Positions 11,215 to 23,300 of a DNA stretch of 64,000 bases are shown piece by piece. The translations under genes were made by a program, and so were the position numbers. The stretch's first letter is position 1, and each line of letters opens with the position of its first letter. Below the pieces are notes generated by a model. It saw only the letters and a program-made list of their open reading frames with translations. It was not told where the DNA came from and did not search any database. Source of the stretch: Scolanthus callimorphus (Eukaryota > Cnidaria > Anthozoa > Actiniaria > Edwardsiidae); the NCBI GenBank assembly GCA_033964015.1, contig CM066917.1, positions 28,657,951 through 28,721,950 on the forward strand, in the 5' to 3' direction.

Positions 11215-11560
11215 GAAAGGACAAATAAATAAATAAATAAATAATAATAACAAATAAATAATAAGTAGGTAGGAACTAAACTGTTGGCGAGTTAAATTTT
11301 CGCGTAAGTATATATTATTTTTCTGATAACCGTCGAAAAAACGAAAAAGCTTTTAGTCCGAGTTTTGATGGAACACGAGCTGTCAGGGCTAAAATGAAAA
11401 TTTAGGGTTGTTTAAATAACGTTAAAGAGCAGTCGCTGCCTGATGACATTTTTAATGATGTTTTAATTGCTTAGACAGACATTTCATCAAAAGTGCACCT
11501 GATTCACGGCGACATATTGACCTGTTGTTAATCAGGGGCGGCGGAGCACCCTAAAAAGTG

Positions 11561-11591
<31 letters not shown>

Positions 11592-11600
11592 TGCCGAGCG
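11215..11600. repeat. Simple repeats: AAAT/AAT run and poly-G tract
   Basis: AAAT and AAT microsatellite at about 11222-11262 and a G homopolymer of about 30 at 11562-11591. Poly-G/C tracts recur at 24106, 47278, 48367, 49263 and 61231. Their lengths should not be trusted. Confidence 0.8.
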
Positions 11601-11867
11601 CGAATTGGGAACAATGTGAAAAAGCGCCCGTAGTCAGGTTTGAACGAGCTAGTTCTCTTGCAAATAACGGAAACAAAACAGAAACAACAAGGGCACGCTT
11701 CTGTACTTCTTGGTCTTTTTCGTCTTTACGTGTAAATACAAAGAACATATATCTAGCTTCAAAAAGTGGGGATACTCAGCCCCCCCCCCCCCCAGTTCAA
11801 AAGATAAACAAGAATCCACGCGGTCACTTCATCGCAGCCGTGTGACTGACGTCATCGTTTTCGAAAA

Positions 11868-11985
11868 GCGCCGTCCACACTAAAGTAGCCAGCGTTTTCA
11901 AATTTACCCACTTTCGGCAGCGTTTTCGCCGAAAAGTTCCGTTTTCGGTGGGGGAAATTTAGCCGGCGTAGTGTGGACGGAAGGC
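11868..11985. mobile_element. Short foldback element, family B-like
   Basis: CGTCCACACTAAAGTAGCC at the left and GCCGGCGTAGTGTGGACG at the right form the stem, with AGCGTTTTCGCCGAAAA in the middle. The flank at 12060-12080 carries another half end (GGCGTAGAGTGGACG). Confidence 0.65.
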
Positions 11986-12089
11986 ACAACCGTATAAATA
12001 ATTAGCCCAAGCTCATGATCATGTAATACATCCTGAGCTTTTGTTAGCCGTTTTCGAATTTAACCGGCGTAGAGTGGACGTATTAGCGA

Positions 12090-13440
12090 GATTAAAATGT
12101 AAAAACTGAAAATGGTAGAATTCGAAGTACTGAATCCCTGTGCTTAAAATAATTTTGATCACTTTACTGCCATAAGGACTATATAATACGTACCTCACCC
12201 TGAGAACTTCTCAATCAGAAAACCGCGGTTTTTATTTGGCGTAGAGTTCGCGGAATTATGAAAATTGCAGTAAAATTTCAATATTTTCTTGGGCCATAGT
12301 GGGCCACGTACGTTCACACTCGCGTTTAGAGCTGCGCAACCGCACCAGCTGCAACAATGATGGTTTATAAGCAATTATTGCATGGATGAGGTTTTTGCGA
12401 TCTCAGAAAAACAATGTCGAGACAGGTGGAATCACAAAAACCGAATTCAATAATTGTTTTATTATACATTGATTCAGTAAAAATACTTTTATTTCTGTCA
12501 AGAAATTTATTTTACACAAGCGCCTTGTTAAAATAGGGAAAGCGCTCTAGTCCTATGATGCATTGCGCGCGTATCAAGAATCAGCTAGCTGATTGAGTTT
12601 CCATATTTTGTGCAAGGTTGTACATAACACCCTTTGCCGGTCGACATACAAAGGAGCGTTACGAGTTTTATTAGAAACGTTAGCTGAAAATTCAATACCC
12701 ACCACTTTCTTGTCTACTTTTTCAGTGTCTTCTACTCTGTTTTGCCCGTGTCGACCTTTTCTGTGCGGTGTCGTTCAGTTCTGCGATTTCTTTTTCGACT
12801 TGCTCGAGTTACGGCGACGGCTAACACAAATCCCAAATGTCCCTGCTTATTGTAGATAACGCTATTCACTTTTTATCAACACTACCGTCTAATGTTTATG
12901 TGGCAACCGTATTGAATAGCGCCCGTTGTTCTGTGATTAATCGATGTATGGTTTGATAGCAATGGATGACGTCAGCGTGAACAGCGATGATATCCGCAAA
13001 TACGAATCTCTCAATCACAAGAACGAATTCAACGATCATTGCTAATCGTTACGATGATATTATGCCGATGTTTCGGATTCTTTTCAATATAATGACATTA
13101 GACAAAAGCTTTAGTATAAAAATGTAGCAGTCAAATCTATGGCCACCTACCATCCACCTACTGTATTTGCCCAGACGTTCGCGATACGGTGATATAAAAT
13201 TCAGCTGATAATATCGGCACGTATATGGTCCTACTTTGTTTTCTCTAGCAAAGATAGTATCTAGAGTACAATCACCGGCGAAAGGATATTGCCAATAGAT
13301 TATTACGAGATTAACGTTTTTTTTCTAGAAATTGCTCTTCCTGAAAGCTTGTGAACATTTACATTAATGGTCATTGCTGCATTCAGAATGTTCTTAATTT
13401 AAATCATCGACGCTTGCAATGGGCCTAAGTGAATAAATTT
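12090..13440. other. Gene-free stretch
   Basis: AT-rich sequence with no exon, RNA gene or clear repeat structure recognised by eye. The longest open frames here are short and resemble no family known to me. Confidence 0.4.
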
Positions 13441-14010
13441 AGGGACGGACCATTGATACTTGAAGGGGAGGGTGGCTAATTCCAAAAAAAATATTCGAGC
13501 AAGCCTCTGGCCTAGAAAAAAATATATCGCGCAAGCAAATGTTGTGAGGAAAAAAAATCGAGCAAATTTTTGGGTCGGTTCGCGCTCTGGCTCGCTCTAC
13601 AATAATAAAAATTTCTTAAACATTCATTTTACAATTCAAATAAATTTGCTATGCAATTTTTCAGTCTCACCCATTTAATCAGCGTGACTTTCGTCTCCCT
13701 TCGCGCGCATCGAGAAGCAGACAAGCAAACTAGTACTCAGTTGGTGCCTTTGTTTAGAATTCTCTACTGAATTCAACTTTTGCCTCCTTATTGACAGCAC
13801 CTTGGTTTACCATTCAAAATGGTGCTTGAAACTGATAGGACAACTGGGGGTAAATAAAGCTAGGAGAATCTGCCGATCCGTGCAGATTTTTAACAAAATC
13901 CTGCGATCTGCGATTTTGAGCATACTGAGTACCGCAATTTTTTTCTGGGAGACGAAAGTAGAGCTTGCTCGCAGAGCTTGCCCCCATCAAGTATCAAATG
14001 GTCCGTCCCT
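13441..14010. mobile_element. Foldback element with GGGACGGACCATTTGATAC-type ends
   Basis: The left end is AGGGACGGACCATTGATACT and the right end AGTATCAAATGGTCCGTCCC, inverted. The interior holds short frames only. It directly abuts another foldback element and both lie upstream of the MARCHF6 start. Confidence 0.75.
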
Positions 14011-14013
14011 TAA

Positions 14014-14268
14014 GCTACGGCTAAACTAGGACACATGTAGCGCGCAACATTTGTGTCCTGCATGTTTCCCCGGAGTGGCTAAACTAGGAAACATCACACG
14101 CGTGTGTCCCGGACACATCAAATGTTTCTTGTCTTGCGAAGAAACATTTCTTTGTGTCCGGCTACAAAATTTGTCGAGCGCAACAATGTTTCTCGCGTGG
14201 CTAAACAGGGAAACATGTGTCCCGCTACAATGTTGCGCGCTACATGTGTCCTAGTTTAGCCAGGGCTT
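14014..14268. mobile_element. Foldback element with a 33-bp inverted terminus (AACTAGGACACATGTAGCGC)
   Basis: Positions 14019-14051 and 14229-14261 are near-perfect reverse complements. Internal copies of GGAAACAT and GTGTCC make further stems. It ends 131 bp before the MARCHF6 start codon, so it may contribute to that promoter. Confidence 0.8.
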
Positions 14269-14399
14269 TACGTATACTGTGTCAATTTTGCCAGTCGACT
14301 CCGCGCGCGCGCTGCGCTAATGCACTCTGGGTAATATTATGTCACAATGCATCACGGGGATTACATCCCATAATATGTGCAGACAGAAACAGAAACAAA

Positions 14400-17300
14400 A
14401 TGGAGGACGGAGAAGACAGGGATGGCGAAGGTAACCGAGATTTTCACTAATGTTTTACCCTTTTAAGTTCCTGACCTTAACAAGATTTGCCATATCCCTT
14501 TGTGAAACTCAAATAGGAAACTAGGATTGTTTATTTTATGGATAAACTCGTTGTTTATTCCCGTGAAATGTTCACAAGAAATCGGGAAGTGACGATGTCA
14601 TTCGGACTTTGGTTTCTAATGTCTGGTTTCCTTTCGACTTGTAGTGGATATTTGCCGTGTCTGCCGGCGGAAGCAACATCGGACAAACCGCTCTACTACC
14701 CGTGTATCTGCACCGGCAGTATAAAATATATACACCAAGAATGGTAAGACAATCCTGTGACTGTGTCACACATATTTTTTGTTTTCAAATTTTAACGTTA
14801 TAGGCTCGCGTTTACTTTATGTTGGGAAAGTTAAATAGCCATGAACTGAATTTGTGTCACATGTTTCAAAAACTCCATGTTGGACAAAGCTGAACTTAGA
14901 AAGAGTTTCACTGTGTTGTAAAGTTTCAAGGCTTAGCTTGTCTTATACTTTACAGAAAGTAAGCTTATGCTCATGAATGATGGCTCCAGAAAGGTATCCC
15001 TTTCTGGAATTTTCCTGGGTGTTAATTTTCCTGGGTGTTAATTGAGAAATATTTTGTTTTTTGTTTTGTTTTTCACATTAATTTTAAGTATTTAGACTTT
15101 CAGTCTAATGCACTAGTCAATTGAAACCCCGGCCCCCCGACCCCCGGGACATAGCAGGGGAGTAACGGGGACATGGCCGTGGAATTACGCTTTTGTACCG
15201 CCAGATATTTCCGGGGGAACGGGGACAGTAACTATTTGCCAAATTGGCGGGGATTTTTAGCGGGGTTGTAACGCTCTTGTAATTACATGCGCTGCAAATG
15301 TATGCAAGCAATTATGCTAGCATCGCAGCCAATATGGAAAATTTGCGACAGCTTTCGAAATTTTCGACGATCCGTGTATCAAATTTTTTATTCGTCGTCG
15401 GTCCTGTTACCCATCAAACTTGGGATATCTCTATCATTGAGAGTGGTAGAGGTGTCGCTAGCCCATTCGGTGGGATTTTGCCCTCTTGGAGGATATGTTG
15501 AATGTTGTGGTGTGAGCCGCACAGGCGCCGATCATCTTGAGGTAGGAACACTAGAAAAAATGTACCATACACCGGGGCAATAGGGGAGGGGATTGTAACA
15601 GCAAAATTTTCCCCGGGGGCGGGAAAAAGTACAAAATGTAACACTGCACAAATGTTACATTCCCCGCTATGTCCTGGGGGTCGGGGGGCAAGGGTTTCAA
15701 TTGACTAGTGCATAAATACAGACATAGTTTATGAGATTCTGAAGTTTGGATGTTCTGAATAACTTGAGTGCTTTGTCTCATCAAACCACTCTTTGTCCCA
15801 CCATTTGTTCCACCATTAGGTCAACTTTTGGACCATCCAAACTTGGAATCCCTGTTTTTGCCGAATTCATGCCATCTTTTGTATCCAACTGACAACAGAT
15901 GCTGCTCAAACATGTTGTGAAAGGGCTTACAAACATCTAAATTTTAGCATCTAAAAAGTTCCACAGTGGCTGGACAAAGTTTCAGGCATTACTACCATTT
16001 GCATCCATCCTTTCAGTTTTTTTTTTTGAAGGTTTACTTTTCAAACATGTATGTTAAATGTCAAAAAGTAGTCACGTTTCTCGCTCTCTGATTGGCTGAA
16101 AAGTAGCGGTCAAAACTGCAGCCAATCAGAGAGTGAGAAGCGTGACAGCTATGTTTCCTTCTCAAACAAACATGGATATTTGCTGACCTTTCAGAAGATA
16201 TTTCAGCAGCACATATTGTTATTTAAATACAAACAACTGTATTTTTATTATCTTTAGTTTACTCCAGTGGCTGAAACACAGCAAGAAAGAGTAAGTCATG
16301 CAAACAATGATCATCCATTCTTTCCCAATTTTTTTGTTTCTAAATAAATTGGTATACTAATGTCGTTATGTTTTACTTTTTTTGTTTGTTTAATTGCGTG
16401 ATTTTTTTATTTGTCCTAGAGGTTAAAGGAGGCTGTATCATTGAGCTAAAGTCATAATGTCCTTTTTTGTTTTTTTTTTTGTATTTGCATAGCAAACTTG
16501 TAATTGTAGAAAATAAACAATAAACACTTGTCAAAAAAATGATACTGGTGTCCTTGAAGTGTTCCTGCCAGATCTTATAAGATCCTAAGGTTCTCTAAAA
16601 AATTGATACAGCTGAATGATTCTCCTGTTTACAAACTATAGGATCCTGGCTCTAGTTATCTTGTCTTTGCTACACCTAATGCATAATACCATTCTGAAGT
16701 TAATATTCTGCTTATTTTCTAGATACTGCGAATTATGCAATCACAGATTCACATTCAAACCAAGTATGTATACCAAAGAGGTCTCCCATTATAATCAGGG
16801 CCTGACATTACCTTTTTTCACTAGGTGCCATTGGCGACTAATTCAAACATTTTAGTCGCCAGAAAGCAAAATTTAGTCACTACATAAATGTGGATCTCAG
16901 CTGAACTCAATGATGGGGTGCCATTTGGCAACTAGCTCTAAAATTGTGGTTGTCAAGCCCCCAAATTTAGTCGCCATTGGCAACCATATGGTGGCAGTGT
17001 TGGGCCCTCATAATATGCATGTTTTTTTTTATATTCGTATTTTTACATCCCTTCCCTTTTGCATTAGCTAGTATAAGCCTGTCTTGTAGGAGCATCCTCT
17101 CTAGGTTGATCAGTGATATTTATTGGTGCAAAAAACTTTTTGTTCTGTTTCAGTATATGCCCCAGACATGCCAACACACCTTCCTGTGAAAGATTTCATC
17201 ACTGGTTTATCTAGAAGTATCTTTAGAGCTGTGAGATACTGGTTCCACTACACACTTGTTGCTATAGCATGGCTAGGTGTAGTGCCAATTACAGCTTGTA

Positions 17301-20300
17301 AGTGTTAGATGGTTAGATGTTTTCTCTCACAAAATCCCAACAGTACTATAAGTAACATTTACATAAATGATTTGACTGCCATAATCATGATAGCACATCT
17401 AATACTGTACAGTGTTATTGCCAATGTGTGATTCCAGAAATTATTCATACCCCTCCCATAATTATAAGAGGTATGAACCCCCGCCCCTCTGAAGTTTCCA
17501 GTGAAAAATGCGGTGATTGTATGGAAAATAAAAAGCATTTGACCCTCCTTTCCTTGGGGAAGTATGGATTTTTTCTTGAATCACACAATAATATTCAAAC
17601 TTTGTTACATGTTGCCCTGAATGTCTGTCTGTCTTCTCCTGCATCCACCTGTCACTCTGTATTATACAAGATGCTAAAAAGAAAAATCTACAGCACTCAT
17701 TGGTAACAGTATCGTTCACAACCATTGACTTAGAATAATTTAGAGGCCCTACCTTAATAATCAAGGTCACACTATTAATATTGATGAGCAAGATGCTTTA
17801 TACCACAACGCGCACGTTTCTCGAATTCTGATTGGCTCTCAGCCGTGGGTACATAAGAGGACATACCACGGAACGCGCCATCACCAGCGCGCGCGCTAAA
17901 AAGAACCAACGAAAACACCGTTTGGCTGCGCGCGCGCTGCTTTTGCCTTTTTATTTTTGCCTTTTTGTTGTGGTATAAAACAATTGTCCTCTGTTTTTCC
18001 GTGGTATGTCCTCTTATATACCACGGAATGACGTAATAAAGTGGTCAAAATGTACTGCGGACCCACTCGGCTGCGCCTCGTGAGTCCACAACATTTTGAC
18101 CACTCTATTACGTCATTCCGTGGTATATAAGAGGACATACCACGGAAAATCAGAGGACATTTGTTAAATGTGAAATCAAGCCATAACAGTCATAATTTTC
18201 TTCTTGTTTTGAAGATCGCATCTACAGATGTTTGTTTGCTGGATCTGTTAGTTCCTTGTTAACTCTTCCCTTGGATATGTTGTCCACGTAAGTGCTTGTA
18301 AATGTTTTGCATCATTCAATTATTTGAGTGTTGACCTTTCTATGTTGTTTTTCTTTTCTCAACAGTGAAAATATATTTATTGACTGTGTTCGTGGCTGTT
18401 TTGTTGTGGCATGTACTTTGTGTGCTTTTCTAAGCCTGGTGTGGTTGAGGGAACAGATTGTATTGAATGGTGGTCCTGATTGGCTGGAACCACAAGTAGA
18501 CCCCATACAACTAGCAAATCTGTTTGGCCCTCCACAAGGGGTAAGATATACGACAGACAGATTTATTTGGCACCGTATACAGTACATAAGTGTTGGTAAT
18601 ATGATAGAACACACATAATATGATGATACACAAGATAAGATGTGTGGTTCCAGGAAATATCCATCCCCCCTCCCCTATGGAAGGGTGTTGAACAGTGACT
18701 CCCAACCCCCACCCTTTTTAATTTCCAAAGGAAAATACAGTATTTGTATGGAAAATATTTGGTAAATTGACCCCACCCCACTGGAATTTCCATCCCCTCC
18801 ATGGGGGGGGGGGTATTTTCTGGAATCACACGATACTACTGTAGAGCTGGAAGCAAACACTGGTCATTAAAATTGACAAAATGTCTACTCAAGAAATCCA
18901 AGCAAAATTTGCATTTCCTTACAAAATATTTGTGACAAAACTTCCAGGCATTCTTTGATTTGAGGTGGCCTCCAATCTGTGCCAAAACTGTTGACCCATT
19001 TCTGAAGTTTTAAACCATTGTTCTAAAATTTAGATCCTTAGCAAGAGTCTCCCACCAACAAACTTCTCTCCCCTTTCCCCCAATCAGTGTTGTAGGGATA
19101 TTGGAATAAGTATGGTGCAGTTGGGGTTTCAACATTGAACAGGAGGAGAGGGGCAGGCACATTGTTGTCCTGTTTTTCTTGTGTGTTCCATTTCTGATTT
19201 ATTCCTGCACATATTAGATGCCCTCTTAAAGTTTTAGTTTGTTCTGAAACAAGTTTCTTTGTTTTCTTTTTAAATATTTTCCATTTTTTGCCTACAGTAC
19301 CTAAGTGTACTTTTTTTTCTAAAAAAACATGTCTGTGGTTGATGTTATAGCTCAATGTTGGAGCAGGTGGGGGTGCTGGTGTGTTTGGGGGAGATGAGGA
19401 CCAGGGGGGTGCAGTAGATGGTGATCATGACAATCATGGGAACCATGGCAACCAAGCCGCAGATGATGCCAATGATAATCAAGCTGATGTTGATAACATC
19501 TTAGAGAATGCTGCTAATGGTTAGTAGAATAATTTATAAAATAGATAATAATCAATAAGTATTGAACAGAACTATAAAATTTCCTTAAAAATGCTTAAGT
19601 CTCAAATGATAGAACCAAATATTATTAGTTATTGTTATTATTCTTTCTTTTAGTTCATTATATTGTATTGATTTTAATGTATAGACTGTAAAGCACGAGT
19701 GGACTTTGAACTCATGCTATATAAATTATATATTATTATTATTATTAAAAGAAACCAAATTACTTTCAAGTTCTCCACAGAAATTTGACAAAATATTGTA
19801 TAAGGTCTCTTTTTATCATTCTCACTTATGTGTTATTCTGCAGATGAGAACAACTGGAATCCTGTGGAGTGGGAAAGAGCTGCAGAAGAACTAACATGGG
19901 AAAGAGTAAGTTGCAAGAATGAATGCATTTTTTTACCAAAAAGAGGCCCTTTCTATCACTTCCTAACCTGTATGCCGTATGCAAAGGCATTGTTTGAAAT
20001 TAGCATTTAAACACTCATAAAATATTATCTGCCTTTATTTTTTTCCTAAAGGGCACCGTAACAAATTCTGCATTCTGACTGGTTCTTAGAGCATGCGTAC
20101 ATGGGCGAAATATTTTTCTTTTTTATCTCTGGCCCCTGGTGGGTTGGTCATGGTCACCATTTGCACCCACTTGTTTTCATTGAGAAAATCAAATTTAGAG
20201 ATGGAAGAAAATAATGTTTACTGGCGTCATGTAAGTTGGGAAAAACTGTGACACCGGCCTGGAAATTGTTGACCTCGCCCTCGGTCAACATTTGTCAACC

Positions 20301-23300
20301 CTCGGTCACAGTTTCCCCATATGGACCTCCCAGCCAGTAAATAATGTATATGTATTACATGATTATTAATTTAATTAATTGTTTTTTTTTTCTCAGATGC
20401 TTGGTTTAGATGGCTCTCTGGTCTTCTTGGTAAGATTTCATTCCCAGAGTGGAAAAATTAAGAATGAATTTCTTTCAAACTTGAGAAATTGATTAATAAT
20501 TTATAATGATTTCTTGGTTTTCCTGCAGGAACATGTCTTCTGGGTTGTTTCACTGAACACCTCATTCATTTTAGTCTTTGGTAGGTTTCTAAATATTTTG
20601 CCAAATGGATAGTATGAGGTTCCTGTCGATGTTCTGTTAGTAAACATTGGTTGTTGGTGTTCTGTTGCAGCTTTCTGCCCATTTCACATCGGACAATTTG
20701 CAGTCATCCTTGTCAATTGTGAAAAGCTTGTGAGTATCTATTAACAAAATTAAGTGACTTGAAGAATATATTTTTCTCTATGACTTGGCTATCATAAATA
20801 CCTTTAGAGCTTTCCTAATCTGCATATTTAAACCATTGTTCAAGTGCACCTAAAAACATACAAGCGATGACCTCTAGAGGAGACAAATTTGTTATGATCT
20901 GACTTGCTATTCTCTGTTTCAGGTACAGTCCACTAAATTGAAGGAATAATAACAACTGTGCTGGGTTACATAATTTTAGCGTTTTCACTTGTAATTTGCC
21001 ATGTATCCTTGAGAATAGCTGTGTGATCTTCGACTTTATTATTGATTACAATATAAATTTGTAGTAGTAGGCTTTTAAAGTGCTTAAAACTGAGAGTAAG
21101 GTGTAAAATTAGAACTTACACAGAGGGCTTAGAACTTGAGGGGGATGCTTACTCAGATCTCATTGTATGCAAATTACTTTCCTTGACTTCCAATGCAGAG
21201 TGTGTCATCATTATTTTCATTTAAAAAGTTAGTATTGAATGTTTTCTTATTTAAAGTTGATCTGCTCTTCTTCTGTAGTATCTGGTGTATGGTTAACTTT
21301 CCATTGATTTTTCCCTTTTTTAACCTTTTGATTTAAACTCTATGTTTTGCTTCCAGAGCACAAAGAATATTTGGCCTTTGTTTTGTTGTTGTGAAGGTAA
21401 GGGATTCAATCAAGAGGGAACTTTAGTATTGACAATGAGGATACAATGATATATAATGTGCATATTTCACAGAAAGGTTTTATTGCTCTCAGTAGTGCAT
21501 GATATGCAAGTGTAAGTAGTGGGAAATGCATAGTACATACATACATACTTTAAAGTAAGCATGAGTGATGTGCAAATGTGGCCCTTTATTGACCACTGAA
21601 ATACCTAAGAGAAAATCGGGCTTTGAATGGGACTTGAACCGACAACCTTTGCCATAGTCATGTAATGCTCTACCACATGGGATAGCCACATGGGGTGGTC
21701 GTATGTGGGTTAGCCCTTGACGGTATGAAATTATGTGACACTTGACCCAAGGGAAGGTGTGAATACACAGGGCATCTGGGGAAGTGCGGTAAAAAAACGG
21801 CAAAAAGTGCGGAAAAGTGCGGGATTTTTAGAAAAATGTGCGGAAAAAAGTGCGGTAAAACGGTAAAAGTGCGGTAAAACGGTAAAAAGTGCGGTAAATT
21901 ATTTTCTTTAATTTGAAGGTTTGCGCTTTTGGGGGATCATAACAAGTCGTTTCTGTTGATTTTCTATTTGTTTTGTCATTTTAAAACGTAATTTCATTGA
22001 AACTGATGTAACAGCTAAATTATAAACTTCGCATGATCATATTTAGGTCAAGAACAATAGAAAAATGCAAAAAAAGAAGGGCTCACCTATGCTTGCTTGC
22101 GCGGCATCAGTCATTTAAAACTCGAACCCTAAAATCACTAAGAGCGCCTATTTCTCCATACAATCAACTCCCGCATGTGTTGTTCATAACAATAGAGCAG
22201 ATTTCGTATGACTGTGAAAAGTACCGCCACAAAGCCGTTCCGCGCCGCGACCGTGACCGTACCGCGACTACTATACGCGATTTCATTCCATACGAAATCT
22301 GCTCTATCTTGCAATAAAGTTCTCCAAAATGTAAACTTCGTGCTTTGTCATCACCATCTTAATCAAGGGTAAATGGCTCCGGCAGTTTCATAGGATATTT
22401 ACGGCGTTTAACATTTTTCGTTCTCCTACTATTTTGTTTCGCCTAAATACTTGACCTATTTAGCAAATAAAAATCGGGGTCACCGAAAACGTGCGCCATT
22501 TGTATTTTACCCATTTCTTACAAGATCAGCTATTGGCATTTCCATCTAAACTTCCATCCAATTACAGATCTCCTAATTGATGGTTTCTCGTACTTATTCT
22601 CAAACGGTCTGCTGTGGAACGCCTGGTATTTTTTTGCATTCGGTGGCGATCGTATCGGAAGAAAATGGTGGAGTTTTCAAGGTTTTTGCGCTTAATACTT
22701 CAGCATCAACATAATAAACTAGTATTGACCTGCAAATCTTTGAAATTACCGTGTTTAGAAGGATTTTTCCACACAATTTTTAGTAATTTTCTTAAAAAGT
22801 GCGGAAAAGTGCGAAGAAAGTGTGAAAGTGCGGAAAAGTGCGATTTTTGGGCAAAAGTGCGGAATCGCACTGCCGCACTTCCCCAGATGCCCTGAATACA
22901 GGGAGACCGTCATATGGTGGTGCGAATAATGTGAAAATGGGTGATGTGCAAATGTCGCTGTTTTTCACTACTGGAAAAACCTGAAAGAAAAATCAGGCTT
23001 TGAACCGGATTCTTTTTCACCCCTTGTACCACACCTGAATCCACCTTGCTGCTCAGGCTGTTCTTCAATGATTCATTACCTTGCTTTACACAAATATAAA
23101 TTGTCTGTGTTTGTTATGAAAATAGACTGTTGTTTTTAGGTGTCCCTACTAATGGTTGTAGAAATTGGCCTGTTTCCCCTTGTCTGTGGCTGGTGGCTTG
23201 ACATCTGCTCTCTGGTAAGGGAAAACCTAAGATTACTTGTCTCAATAGACTGCTTGCAGTTCCTTCATTGGTGAACGTCTGTAAATCGAGAGAAAGCCGA

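Noticed and set aside
11558..11845. Glycine-rich frame starting in poly-G
   Set aside because: It depends on a homopolymer of uncertain length and has no family resemblance.
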